From assembly GCA_037176885.1 (NCBI GenBank), contig JAWWNJ010000255.1, positions 1-64,000 on the forward strand: a DNA stretch of 64,000 nt, in the 5' to 3' direction. This DNA comes from Favolaschia claudopus (Eukaryota; Basidiomycota; Agaricomycetes; Agaricales; Mycenaceae). A model generated the notes under the pieces. The model was given only the letters and a program-made list of their open reading frames with translations. It was not told the DNA's origin and searched no databases. Of the stretch, positions 34,201-46,669 are shown in pieces. The position numbers were made by a program, and so were the translations under genes. How positions within the stretch are numbered: position 1 is the stretch's first letter; every line of letters begins with the position of its first letter.

Positions 34201-34753
34201 CAGAATCAGGTCAAGAGCACACGAATCCAATCAACTCACAAAAGAATTGTCAAGTTGATAGTAGACCGCGCCCGCGCGGGAGGGTGAGTGCGCACCACTG
34301 AAGAAAACCCTGACCGGGGGAGTCCAATTGAATGTATACCTCTCCCGGGGGGCTGTGCGGGCGGATGTAAACTGTCTGAGTCTGAGGCGGATATAGGTTT
34401 TGTGTGTGTCTGACCTGTATTTGTCAAATCCGAGAATCAGTAAAAGTGAGAGAGGGAAGGAATAGCCAGCGGAAAGAGGAAAGCTTCCCATCGTGGAGGG
34501 CTAGTAGGCGAGTCGACGAAGTGCGCGTTTTCCGCGTTAGCTGACGGTTCGTGGTTCGTCAGATACAGCGGGTTGTGGATGAAGAGTTCAATTGGATGTG
34601 ATCGAATTATCGGTGCGCAATTTGGAATTCATCGGATGCGTCGGACGCTCCCTAAGCAGGAAGAAGAACCGAAGAGAGAAGAGGCTGATGAACTAGCTTG
34701 ACTCTGATTGTCCAGTCCGCCGTAGACAATGCAGAGAGCTCAGAGTCTCCGCC

Positions 34754-35044
34754 TCAGAAGAACGCATTTTCAGAGCGCCAGAACCGCCACCTAGGCCCAG
34801 AAAATGGCGAACTCGAGCTCGAGGATCGAGAATGAAAAAAAGAGTCGATCGGCCGATTCCCGAATTTGAACTTCTCCGCCGGGTAACACCAGCCAATAGC
34901 AGCTACAGGCATCTCGTATAGCAAAGGAAGGTCCTCCGGATGTATCGGACTCCCCAGATTACACAGAGAAATAGATTTCACGAGGGCGAAGCTGCCAGCT
35001 GGTCGTGGTACGAAATAGGCAGAGAAATTTCCATTTTGGGACAT
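34754..35044 (-). CDS. Small ORF, 96 aa, unknown
   Basis: An ATG-to-TGA frame with balanced composition: MSQNGNFSAYFVPRPAGSFA, then LGSPIHPEDLPLLYEMPVAA and a Ser-rich Arg tail. It has no recognised domain and no obvious splice partners. It could be an exon or a relic of a longer gene, since the adjacent frame upstream (34978-35301) is also open. Confidence 0.3.
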   Translation of the reverse strand: MSQNGNFSAYFVPRPAGSFALVKSISLCNLGSPIHPEDLPLLYEMPVAAIGWCYPAEKFKFGNRPIDSFFHSRSSSSSSPFSGPRWRFWRSENAFF

Positions 35045-36683
35045 TCCCTGATGTCCTCCTCGACTTCCGCATCAGTACGACGTTTGTTGCTCGAAAATAG
35101 AGGCTCTGGTATGGCTACGCGTACTATACGGTATCTGCACTTGTGACGTGAGGCTAATACATATCTACGGGTGTAATCGTCGTACTGTACATGTGTTATG
35201 CTTAATAGGTCCTTCGAGAAAAAATATCGACAAAACCGAGATCTCCTAGCTCCACGCCACGTATACCTCCAGCCAACTCCGCACCACGAGCACCTTCCCA
35301 AAGCCCCCCTACGTCTCCTCCTCTCCCCTCAGAATCCTTCATGCCTATCAGACCCGGGGCGAGAAAATGCGCAGCCGTTTCTTCCGCGAGACACTCGAGC
35401 ATGCGCTTGCGCCCGGTCCTCATCCACCTCTCGCCTTTTCGACATGTCACCAGCGCGCACCCACCCCAACCGCCCTGGGCCGCAGAATCAGATGACCCCA
35501 TGCGCCGAGATCTTTGCTTAGGGCATTCCCTCTCCCGGTACCGACCTATCGGCGTCCATATCGAGAAGTGATAACATTGGCTTTGAGTCGACGACATCGG
35601 CTCAACTTTTTTCGTGCGCGACAGTGTCATACTGGGTGGGCTGCGAAAGGTAGAGATAGGGGCGGCGAAGCTGACGAAGGGATTGTCGTCGGTGCACGGC
35701 GGGAGGTGAGTGTCAATGTTGGCGGTGGGGGAGAACTTGGAGAAGGCGAGAAAGAGACGGGGAAGGTGAGGACTCGGAGGTCTGGGTCATATGGATATAA
35801 TAAGTAGAGTGCTGCAATAAGAAGGCATCGTCAGAAACGGCCGTACAGGAGAACGATTGAGTCACCTTGAGCCACTGGTGTACGCCATACCACATCTACC
35901 TTCATCTCCTCTCACACTTTCGAGCTTGAGTTCGAGATTCCTCCACGCTTGATTGCGGTGCGACGGAATGGCACGGATGCCTACCGCCTCGACTCTGGGG
36001 CAGCCGCAAGGATGGCAAGCAGAGAGACCCCCGTCAACGCAGGCATGCTCCGCCGCACTGCGTCCCTATAGGCCTGCTCGTAATCGTGCGAAAGAATGTC
36101 TCTCAGCTTCCCACCCATAACGCCCCGCCCTTTCGCCTTCACTCTCGCGCCTCAATCCACGCCATTCCGCCTCCGCCTTCGCCCCACGATATATCGTAGT
36201 CAGCGACCACGAAAGAGATGTGATTCCACCAGCCCGCCATGTCTCTCGTGCAAACGCACGCAAAGTGGACCTGACATCACCATGAGATTGCTACAGCAAC
36301 GTCCACCGCTGGACCATTCAGTGCTGCTCGTCCTCACCCGCTACCAGCAGCGCTGAAAGCTTGGCTCCCCGGCCCATACCACCTACACCCGCTTGGGATC
36401 CAGTGACCTCAATGCTGAGACCCAAAAACCGTACGCGAACGAGCTGGTGAGTCGTGGCGCGGTGGTCGTCGTCCATGAGCTATACGCCCATCCACGAGGG
36501 CGCAGATCGGGCGGATCTGGACACTGATGATCACACGTAACGCGACCATCCACCACAAATATCAATAAACATTACGGCACACGCGTCCTTTCGCCACTCT
36601 CGACGACATCGCGTCCAGTCGCGTCCAAGTCGCGTTTTCTGTTGTTCTCTAGCGGGGAGTAGCCTTCCCCGGCTACTGCCCGC
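35045..36683. other. No supported gene
   Basis: Both strands hold Pro/Ser/Arg-rich ORFs (for example plus-strand reading through PPTSPPLPSESFMPIRPGAR near 35300-35360), but no consistent exon chain. The 5' exon of the large gene starting at 36684 may lie near the right end of this stretch. Confidence 0.3.
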
Positions 36684-39600
36684 GTGTCTACGCGTTTCCA
36701 TCCGCCAGAAATCCTCCCTTTGCTCTCTACACTCGCTACACTGTCACATCTACTCGGACGCGTCGACTCGGCAATCTCTGTAAATACTGTGAATAGTCAT
36801 ACCCATATACATGAAGATGTCTTTGGAAGTGTTCCCGTACCCCAACTTTTGCCCAATCCTTCACCTGGAGTCAACCAACGGCCGCCACAGGTTGAGGGGC
36901 TTATTACCCCACTTTTTGATGAGCAAGGCCGTTTACAATGCCCCTACTGTTTCAAGGTTATGGGGGCTGGCTCAACAGAGGCTGCCTTGAGAACTCACGC
37001 CTCCAGTACCAAATGCAAATGTGTGTCACTTGAAATTCGAGGCATTAAGAGGATTACTGATCATCGTGCTTACAGCTGCACGACTCGCTAATTTGCAGCA
37101 AACTGCCGCCAAAACGACATCGGCTAATGTCTCGCCGCTACCTATCCCGTTACCCCCTCAAGTGCCCCAGCAGACCGCCTGGAATATGCCCTGTCCCGGT
37201 GTCCTGCTCGGCTGGGATGACCTACCTTTTTGGAAAACATACCCCTTTCATCTGCATGATCCCGAGTCGAAAGAGAGGCCTGCATATAGCTTTGTATCAA
37301 TGGTGCCTCCGCAAATTCGTTCTACCCGCTGTCTTGGACCCGCTATCACGGCTCACGGCTACCTTCCGTGCACTCGTTGCCGTAGTCTATCTGTCGATGT
37401 TGATGTGCTTCTTGACCGCGCGAGGCGCAGTTATCAGCATATCAACTCGGAAGATGTTTTAAACATAGTCCAACTACGAGAGAAACTAGCAGCATCGAGG
37501 GAGCGAGAGAATAAACTCAAACTGAAGGTGAGACTATTTAATGACATTGGTGCGCACTATTCATGCCGCGGTAGAATGTTAACATATCCGATGCCTTGGT
37601 AATCCCACGGGAACATTTGACAGAATACAAGGACGTAGTTCAATTTGTTGGCCAGAATAATGTCCCCGCACTTCAGCGAATATTCTTCAACTCTGTGAAG
37701 AGAGGCTGGGGAATCAAGACGCTCCGCGAGAGGCTGGACCTCGCAGTCAACAAGGAATATCGAGCTGTAAACTTCCCCCAACACGAGATTGATCTGCAGA
37801 TATTGATTTACGAGCTCGGCGGTGCCGGCGCGGTACATGCGCTCAGTCATTCGTATTTTGCCCTTCCCTCCCTTAATACCATTCAACCCTACCGTCGACA
37901 AAACAACATTGTTCCTTGTGTCGATGGTGTTCGCATTACCGATGTCTTACAAAATATTGCGGCCCTCTTCGGACCTTACACGGACAAACCAGGAGCGAAA
38001 CCGAGTCTTTCCGTTGAGCGGCCAGCTCAACTCCATGGCTATACCCTATCATTCGACGAGGTTGCGTCTGACCCGCGGCTCGATTATATGGCCGGAACGG
38101 ATAGCATCGGAGGCCTCTGTCTGGAGCACATTGACGCGTTGACAACTGTCAAGGTGGGAAAAGATATAAGCTCGGTAGAGGCTGCTGCTGCTGCTGTTCG
38201 GACAGGGAAAGTACACATCGCCAGTGAAATATCTGTCGGTGCAATATCACGGCTATCACAAACAGGTTACGGAGCAAAGCCCGTTTTCATGGCGCCTTCA
38301 TGCAAGAAGGGTGGATGGCGAGACCTGCTCAAAAACATGGAGATAGTTGTCGAGGCTTGGCGGCGTTCGGAGCATGGAGAAGCCAAACATGGGCCGCTGC
38401 TTTCAGTAGCCTCTGACGGTGCTGCAGGGCGTCGAGCCGCCATGTTTATGATGACTATGCACAGCGAGATTAGCCCCGGTAACCCTCTGTATGAATCTGT
38501 TCGCAATCTTCCGGGGTTAAATCTCCGCGTCGGGAAAAATAATCTCACTGGTGATGTCGACTGGAAGCACGAAGACAAGAGTGAGTGTTAATTCAATATG
38601 TCTCTAGCAACAGCTAGACTTACAATATCTTCTAGGACTGTGCACTTGCTTTTGCTCGCCGCAGGGTATTGTCGTGAAAAATATTTGTGTTAATCGGGAT
38701 TTATTGCTGTCGTGGTTGGAACGGTTACCTGATCATGACTGGTCTGAAATGACTCTCCATTCCCTCCTGGACCCATCCGACGCACAGGATGTCCCGCGGG
38801 CAATTAAGCTCCTTCTGTGTATTGTCGAAGTTGCAAAGCTCGACTCGGAAGAGTTTGATCCCAGCGAGATGGCAGAATTCGAGGCAATCTGCTTGCTCGG
38901 AGAGCTCTTGGATGCCTGGCTCCAGCCATTCATAAATGTTCAGCTCTCTCTTTCCGAACAAATCGAATCACTCATAAAATTCTCGCACCTTCTCTGTGCA
39001 CTCTATCTCCAAAACGGCACTTCCTTTTTACCCAACCAGCTTTACGGTGACCTTCAGATAACCATAAAGAACGCAATTCTCATGGTACCCAAAACACGGC
39101 TCATTAATGGAGAGCTCAAAGTATTTCTGTGCCTTCTCGGAGATGATGTGCTGGAGAGTCTCTTCGGCCGTTCTCGGATGATAGGCGGACACTCTCCAAA
39201 TTCCAGCGTTGCCGAGTTACAACATCGCTTCAACTCAGCAATGAACCTGGATCGGATTTACGAAAGGTACCCCGAGTTGGAGCGTAAACCTCGGCGACTC
39301 GCAATGTTTCGGATGCGGCATGTAGATCATCTTCGACCGGCGCATTTCCAAGCCGAGCTGAGGGCCAAAAGTTGCGATCTCGAAGCTTGCTGGAAAGCAG
39401 CCGTACCGATGGCAGAATCTATTCTGCAAAAATTTGGAGTCAAGATGTCGGTTCCCTTTTCTCAGCTGTTCAAACGTAAAGCCACCGACCTAATGCGTCC
39501 ATTTGGCGGCAAATATCCTGCCATCTCGGCTGAGGTGGACCGGTCGATGGCAAATCTCTGCTCCCACCAAGACCCCGAGATAGATGAGTCCACCACTACG

Positions 39601-41227
39601 GGAGAACAGCTGACAATCGACTTCGAAGCCATGATTGCGAGCGAGCTTGCTCAGCTCGCGGCCGAATCCGAGGCTGGCCCTCATTCTGTATTCACCCGAA
39701 TCAATGCTGACGGTCATCTGTGTCACAAGAAGGCGGTTATGCGAACACTGTTTGATATGACCCATGATACGCACACCAGTCACGATCGTCTTCAACGCGT
39801 TCGAGGCTTTACTACCGGCGGAAAATCCTACTTGCGAGAAGACACTGTGTACGGCGAGAAAACATCTCCGGCTACCCACTTCCAGCTCGGCAACCTTTTT
39901 GCAACTTTAATTTGCCACAACGGAACCCACCTTGGACTTGCTATCGCTAAATGCACTGTGATCAAGCGCGGTCCATTAGGATCTAAATCACCCTCTGTTT
40001 CAGCCATTCCGAGGGCTGAATTGGATCTACCGTCATCCCCATACACAATTGCGGGCCAAATTTACGACTTGATCCCAATTCCTTCAACGGCAGGACCTTT
40101 GAAATGGGCTTGGAATGGGAAGTTAGTTTCGCTTTCCTTGTTGAAGAAGAGAAAAGCGAATGGATCTGGGAAGGAGGAGATCTCGCACCTGAAAAATTTA
40201 CAGTTTTCCGTCCCGAGCTGCTTGATTGATCCTCTCCAAGACAAGGCAGAGGATTTCCTGACAAGCGAGCTCCCAGTGTCTTCCGAACGTGATAAGACCT
40301 GGGTCTTCATGGACGCCGACCTTCTCGATTCCTGGTACAAGCTATGGAATCGATTGTTTGCCGATGGCGATCTCCATGACAAGTTCCCCACCTTTACGGG
40401 CATCTCCGAAGGTAGTTTCCCGTATAGTGTTCCGCCCTCCGCAGGTGAGCTGATAAATTCTGAATGGATTATCCTGTTTACACCTATATAGCATGCAGAA
40501 GCATTATTTATTCCGCCCCAATAGCCGGGACGGTCATCGAGCAGTCAAATCTCACTCGTCATACCTGCCGCGTGTGTCAACAGCCGGTCAAGGGTACAGA
40601 TCGTCAGATACACGTCGGACGCCATATCTTGAAGGCCATTTGCGGGGTTCCGGACACTTCTGTTAAGTTTCCAGTAAGTTTTTCGCTTCGCATTCTTTGC
40701 TACAAATTGAAACTCTTTTCTAGGTTTCAAATGCATATCCGTGTGGTATGTGTGGGGGGCCTACCAACAATGGGGCTTGTAAGGTAGAGATCAAGAGCGG
40801 AAAGGCGCTTTCGACGTGCCCCTCAGCCTATTCCTTCATGGTCGTGCCCGCCTCGAAATTTCACAAAGGGCGGCCATGCACAAATGTGCCCGTTGTTTGC
40901 GCCCTAAATTGCGGTGAGACCCATTGGAAATACAACTTCAAAAAGCACCTGGAGGAGCGCCATCCTTCCTGGGAACAGATTGCTTCACCCGCCTTCTTAG
41001 CTCTCCTTGAAATTTCTCATGCCGAGCAGACTGCACTTGACATACCTGTCGCCAAGTACCTCGAGTTGCTTCCGCGGCCTACAGTTCTGATTCCTTCAAC
41101 ACCAACACGCAACATTGTGGGTAGAAAGCGCCCGGCTTCGTGTACGCCTCGAAGCCGTTTGGCTAAAGAAAACACAGCTACAACCCCAACCCGACGCGCA
41201 TCCAAGACTCCGAAGGTTGATTCTTAG
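36684..41227 (+). CDS. Zinc-finger, transposase-like protein, about 1418 codons, unclassified
   Basis: Six exons close in phase without a stop: 36684-37020, 37076-37527, 37575-38580, 38636-40444, 40525-40673 and 40724-41227. The N-terminus has a C2H2-like finger (LQCPYCFKVMGAG and LRTHASSTKC). The middle has SVASDGAAGRRAAM and, about 50 residues later, LTGDVDWKHEDKR. These acidic motifs sit where an RNase H-fold transposase would carry catalytic Asp residues; this is inference. The C-terminus holds HTCRVCQQPVKG with HVGRHI, then CGMCGG and a Cys/His block CALNCGETHWKYNFKKHLEE, and ends with a basic Thr/Pro tail (nuclear). No in-frame Met precedes residue 93, so the first exon is missing. I recall similar large agaric proteins, annotated only as hypothetical. 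Confidence 0.65.
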
Positions 41228-42188
41228 GGTTTCCGTGACATTTCTCTAACATTCTCCCCATAATGCTTGTATTTAGGCAATGTACATCTACTTACTACCC
41301 TTCTGTCTGCCATTATACAGCTTGTTTACAAGGATGCGAGCCATACGACGCCGTCGATGTGTATGACTGCCATATCCAGAAAAGGGAATTGCGTAACCTG
41401 TCCATCACTCCATCAACAGGCCACGCGAGATCATTCGTATGCCCGATCCCCCGATCTGGCACCTCTTGCGCCCATCCTACCGAGTCACCGGAGCAGGAGC
41501 GGGGTAAGGGACGACGCGTTGCGAGGTAAGCGTATAGGGATCGAGGGGGATATGATATTGTCGATGGGCGGTACAGAAGGCAAAGAGAATGAGGAAGCAA
41601 GGCGTCCGAGCCTCACATGAGATTCACGCCACGGGGATGCGATATCGAGTAGAAAGCTGGAAGCTTCGACGATTGGAAGTGCATTCGTAGAAGAGGGAAG
41701 GCGACCATGGCGGTACTGGTGGCGTCCGATCATGGGCGGCGTGCAACCGCAATAGAGCTTTGGATGCGCTTAAGACTCACTGTACGGAAAAAGAGCAATG
41801 ACTCGGAATGCTTTCAATCGATAGCTGGGGACATCTTACCTTGCTGGAGGGGTGGTACAGCCACGCTGCCGCCGTAGAATGCGACTTATTTATGTAGTTT
41901 GGCGAAAGCGACGACGGTGTGGCGTCACGGACGAAAAACCATGATGTAGGCCAGCTGAATACAGCAAGACGGATTGCTCAGTTGCTGCGGCTGCGAAGCA
42001 AGGGGAAGTATACCCCAGGACGAGGATCAGTCCGTCTTGAGCTGCTGGCTGAGATGAGGCGAAATAGGAAGAGGATCAACGTTGGTACACACACCTGCAT
42101 AGCTCCAAGTTCCACAGTGCTCAACGTTCAACAAGCAAACGCGCTCGACGAATTCCAGAGCAACGTTTTCAGGATCTAGGAATCCAAT
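41228..42188. other. Intergenic, no supported gene
   Basis: Short overlapping ORFs only. I looked here and upstream of 36684 for inverted ends of an element carrying the large transposase-like gene and saw none. Confidence 0.35.
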
Positions 42189-42740
42189 TCACCAGTCCCT
42201 TGGCCATGGCGCCACGTAGCTCTTCCTAAGTTCCTTCCCAGTAGCTAGTACCGTGACGCTGGCCGTGTTCCAACCTTCGACGTAGGAGATATCCCATTTC
42301 GATGATGACCAGAGTTTGAGGGGTTCGAGGGTGGTAGTATACGGAAATTTTTTAAGAGGAAACCCCCGTGCGGCGGAGACATGCCGAAACTCGGCTGAGC
42401 CCACCCATTGATGCGAAGGTCGGAGTTTGAATTTGTTTTTGTTCCAAACCAATTCCAAGCCCCACTTGTCCACTCTTGTCCGCTTCCCGGAATCCCACTT
42501 GAGCGCTTGAGCCCCTGCCGTCGAAGCTCGCCGAAGGATATTCATAGCGCAGATTCAACAACCCACTCATGGATCCGAGTGATGATGCACTGGCATCAAG
42601 ACCGTCTGGCTCGAAGACTCCGAGATACTTCAAGTTGCACTTAAACTTGGCTTGAACCTCTGCGGCTCTGTATGCGATGGCTAATTTGTCTTCAACCCGA
42701 TTGTTTTTGCCCCCGACAATTACAATTCAAGGGCCTTCGA
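42189..42740 (-). pseudogene. Agaric hypothetical protein, frameshifted 3' part
   Basis: The frame upstream reads KNNRVEDKLAIAYRAAEVQA then KYLGVFEPDG and LLNLRYEYPSAS. The frame from 42545 down reads LKWDSGKRTRVDKWGLELVW, LRPSHQWVGSAEFRHVS and ends LRKSYVAPWPRDW. Together they give one coherent protein only if a frame change occurs near 42530. I recall agaric proteins with the GVFEP ... ELVWNK ... PW order, of unknown function. I therefore call a frameshifted copy with its N-terminus lost. Confidence 0.45.
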
Positions 42741-42905
42741 ACCCCCAACCTCGTCTCGTTCACTGACTTGGAATCCGCTCGAGTCCAAAACCAGAAGCTT
42801 ACTATTTGTCGCAATTACGAGGTGTCGCGAATGTCGCAAGATCTGCTACATCCTGGAGAATTCGTGGAATATCCCGTTTGCTGTATGAGATACCCGATCA
42901 ATCAG

Positions 42906-43115
42906 TGGTCAGTTACCCAACGCCGGTGTCCGGAATAAATTTTCAAAGTACTCAAGCTTCCACGCTACAGCACGCAGTCATCGCTGTGCTTCCATTGTCT
43001 ATCAACAGCTTGCTTCATAGACAGACGGTCACCGGTCTATCAGTTACCCAATGCCGGTGACCGGAATAAATTCAAAGTACTCAAGCTTCCACGCTACACC
43101 ACGCAGTCATCACGC
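42906..43115. repeat. About 134-bp direct duplication
   Basis: TCAGTTACCCAACGCCGGTG, a GGAATAAATT segment, then AAAGTACTCAAGCTTCCACG and CACGCAGTCATC occur at about 42906 and again at about 43040 with small differences. The unit lies in otherwise non-coding sequence upstream of the DUF6535 gene. Confidence 0.65.
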
Positions 43116-43556
43116 CTGTTCTGTGTCAGTTGTACCCGATCGACCCTTGATAAGCTCCTTGACCACATAACGTCGTGAGATAAATCTTTCTCTTGTGATT
43201 GTCTAGTAACTTACCGTGAACATACACAAGACATGCGTCCGCTTCGCTCCGGCAGGGCAAAGAAACCCCTAGACATCGGCCCAGAAGATGGAAAACAACT
43301 CTAGAAACGAGATTTAAAGTTCGAAAGAAGAACAGCAACTATAGCTTCCTTCCTTCTTTCTTCCTTGCGCCATGTGGTTTGCTACCCCGCTGACACACCG
43401 ACTAATTTAACAGCTTTCAGTTCGTTTCGGCTGGACAGTTGTACAGCCTCATTCGAATGGTTATAAATTGCGTGAGTCTGACACAATCGGTCTTGAGGTT
43501 TCAGACATAAACCAACCTTGCCTGCGCTTCCCCTACAAGAGGCACATCCATTGACG

Positions 43557-45642
43557 ATGGCTGCACTCATCCGTATTCCTGAGAAGATGCTGGACGAGGT
43601 AGGAACATTCTAATTTTGCCGATGGTTCTAAAATAACGCTTTGGCTCGTATACTCGCATCAAACTCGCGTAGCTTCCAGCTTTTGAAACCAACGATGAGC
43701 ATCCGGTGAGTTTAGTTTGCTTCAAATTTATAACATCTTGTTCTTCACTCATGCAATGTGGGCCAGGATGCGCGTTGGACAGAGATACACTCCGTCGTTC
43801 TACGTGAAGATCGCGACATGATCAAGGATTATGATGCAGAACTCAATATGTATTTAGTTTTCGTACGCTCCCCTTTGCTGATCAATATTACTACGACTGA
43901 TTGCACTGATCGTTCAAAGGCTGGCCTTTTCTCTGGCCTTACAACGGCATTAATTGTGGACATTCGTCACAATCTACTAGATGTCAACTACGGTCAAGAC
44001 TCTAGCTTAGTACTGCGGAGCATTCTTGACCATTTAAGGCTTCACTGGCATATCAAAATCGACAGCGGCATCCTCCCCTGGCCGGGACCATCGGACGCCT
44101 GGGCTATGTACCTTCAAGTTGCCGCTAGTGGAGCCCTCGTGACCTGCTTCATGAGCCTCGGTCTGAGTCTCACGGCGGCGACTCTTTGCATTTCTGTAAA
44201 ACAAGGGTTGCATGACTACGCAAGATGGATCGAAATTGGGCGAACCAGTCGATATGAAGCCCTAATTCTTCGAAGATTTTATCAGGCCAAATTCGATAGC
44301 TCACAGTTCCCCAAGATATTCAGAAACAGGACCATTGCATTGCTCCTTGAACTTGCTGTCGCCGTTTTCTGGCTGGGTATGTTTATGTATCTTTGGGGGC
44401 TCGATGTCATTGTATTGTGGTTGCTCGTAGTGCTTTACGGGGCCGCCCTTTTCAGAATGAGCCTGACGATAAAACACTTATCTTTTGGACCCCCTCCACC
44501 CCCACATAACTGGAAGGAAACAGATATTCGGATTGCCAAAGAGCGTCTGATGAAGGAGCCTGCGACCGTGGATCTGGGCATTTCACACATTGCTATCCTC
44601 CTGAATATTCGATTGGGTGATTTGAACGCGGTGATGTCCAATCATGCACCATCTCTTGCCAGCAATGCAGGAGCAAACTCAATACAGGATCTGATACGAA
44701 ACCGGGTCCATGAGCTGTCCGCTGACGCAACAGCATTATTGTGCAGCATAGTCACCTCACCGAAAATATTGCAAGCTTCCCTGAACAAGGACGACGCGGC
44801 AAAATTATTACGCCTTTGGGAGCTCAGCCTGTTGCCCATAACACACACGCCACTCAACATACTCTGTTCCATCCACTATCTAGAGGACTGTATAAAAAAA
44901 TCAATGTCCGTCAACGGGCCACGAGAAGATAATCATGTCAAACTTCTTGTTCAGCTTCTCCCGTTAACTCATCGTCTATCCGAAGGTGAGTATTCCGGCA
45001 TATTGCCCTTGAAAGGTTGTTAAAGTTGACGGATTCATAGAACAAGTCTCTCCCGATGCATTGGCTGCCGAACTTTGCCGAATTGCAGTGGTTGTGCATG
45101 ATTGGGCAGGCGATGCTCAGGATGAGTCTACCATACAGCTGACGCTGGAGGCCCTGACACATGCTGGAATGTGCGTCCCTTTGAAGGCAGAGCCATTATC
45201 CGGTATCTCCCCGGTCACGCCCTATCTCGCGCTTCTACATGCGTTTGAAAGGACAATCAGGACAGTCCAGCAGATTCGACATGGACCCCAAAATTATTCT
45301 GCTTCACCTGTGTGGCTATCAGAAACGTTTAGGGACGCTGATACGCTATACGGAAAGTTGCGGGATTATCACTCGTCCTTTCTGTGCACACGTCGACGCG
45401 GTTTCAAGTCACCAAATACTGATGAGCCTCGACGTGTGAGGTTTTCTGCCGATAGCGTCAAGGTATTCGTTGGGACAGATGAGGTATCCGCGTGGGTATT
45501 GGGGCCGGCAGATGAGAGTAGTGCCGTGGTATCACTGGCAGTTGCTGAACTCAAAAACGAGATACCAGGCGTATCTGGCGTATTGATACATCGCAAGATA
45601 TCTAATGAGAGGAAAATCGTGATATATCAAAAGTTCTCATAG
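43557..45642 (+). CDS. DUF6535 domain membrane protein, 612 aa
   Basis: Five exons close in phase: 43557-43598, 43673-43705, 43767-43862, 43920-44985 and 45041-45642. The N-terminal half carries the DUF6535 pattern: DMIKDYDAELNMYLVFAGLF, then SGLTTALIVDIRHNLL and LRSILDHL. Transmembrane segments follow (LVTCFMSLGLSLTAATLCIS and ALLLELAVAVFWLGMFMYLW, the latter with a second hydrophobic run directly after). The intervening PPPPPHNWKET loop and C-terminal 300 residues are helical and soluble-looking. DUF6535 proteins are greatly expanded in Agaricomycetes and have no established function. The short 5' exons were chosen because their phases are consistent with an ATG at 43557. Confidence 0.8.
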
Positions 45643-45650
45643 GAAGTGTT

Positions 45651-45664
45651 GGTGATATATCACC
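45651..45664. repeat. 14-bp perfect palindrome after the DUF6535 gene
   Basis: GGTGATATATCACC begins 9 nt after the stop codon. A close half-copy (GTGATATATCA) lies 33 nt upstream inside the coding sequence. The motif shares its ATATAT core with palindromes at 56640-57000 and 60127-60144. From 45665 to 46660 no gene can be supported. Confidence 0.6.
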
Positions 45665-46669
45665 TTAGAGGTCTTCCTTTTCCGGTGCTTAGAAGCGGGG
45701 GGCGCTGTCACTGTCGTTGTCGGCGTCGTCGTGATGGTGTCGGGGCGCTGGCAGGGCGGGAGGCGCACTTACCCGTTATGGTGCTTGCCCCCCGCTGGAT
45801 TATTCCCCTAGATATTGTAGCCACTGGTGTATCTTGGTAATATATGCTAGTCTGTTGCAGCGCAGACCCTATTACAGCCGGTTGCAAGTACAGTGAGGGA
45901 GGAAGAGACGGGTGAATGTAGGGGAGAATTGTTGTTTGCATATGTTATGATGAGATCAGATCTCCTCCTTGCTCTTGACCTCTTCGCTCTCGCGCGCTTC
46001 TTCAACGTTCCGCTGGCGGATTCTGGGAGGGGGTCGTCTCACTCGCTGGCGGTGCCGCTGGAGCCTACTCCCCGGGCCTCTTGAGACCTGCAAGGCTCGG
46101 AAGGTATGTGACATCATCCGGCCTGCTGTCGGCCTTTTCCTCCTCGTTCTCAATAACCACACTCTGGATTGACCTCATTTTCTTAGCTGTTTGTTGTCTG
46201 GACGGCACCAACGTACGGACGGGCTATCAAAGCACCGTGCTCACAGCAGCGTCGACAATCTCTGGTTCACGGCTCGGCTGATAATTTGCCGCCACCCCTC
46301 CTCCTACATTCTTGATTGCCCTTGAAACGGCGCGGACACATGGGGAAGCTACTGTCTACAATTGGCATTTGCCAGGAGGCTCTATGTTGTTCCATTGGCC
46401 CGCGATCTTGCCTTCCGCATGGTCCTCCCTTTTGCGTCCCCCTCGTTCTTACGCTGGCCTAATCTCGTGGGGGAGCTCACCACCTCATTCTGCATCCCGC
46501 TTTATTGTGCCCCCAAGTTTTCACGGCCTCACCGCTACTCGTTCGTCCGGCGCGCCGCCTTCGCCCTCTCAGCGCGTTTCGCCTTTTCGGCGGTCTGATC
46601 GCCACATACACATCATCACCCTATTCATGAACTTGGGATGAACTTTTCCCTGCAATATCCTGTCTCTAC

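Noticed and set aside
36684..41227. KDZ or Plavaka assignment for the large zinc-finger gene
   Set aside because: None of the KDZ blocks (CxC2, DANFRM, CQWHKN, GEAPERGW) are present, and I could not recognise Plavaka motifs, so it is left unclassified.
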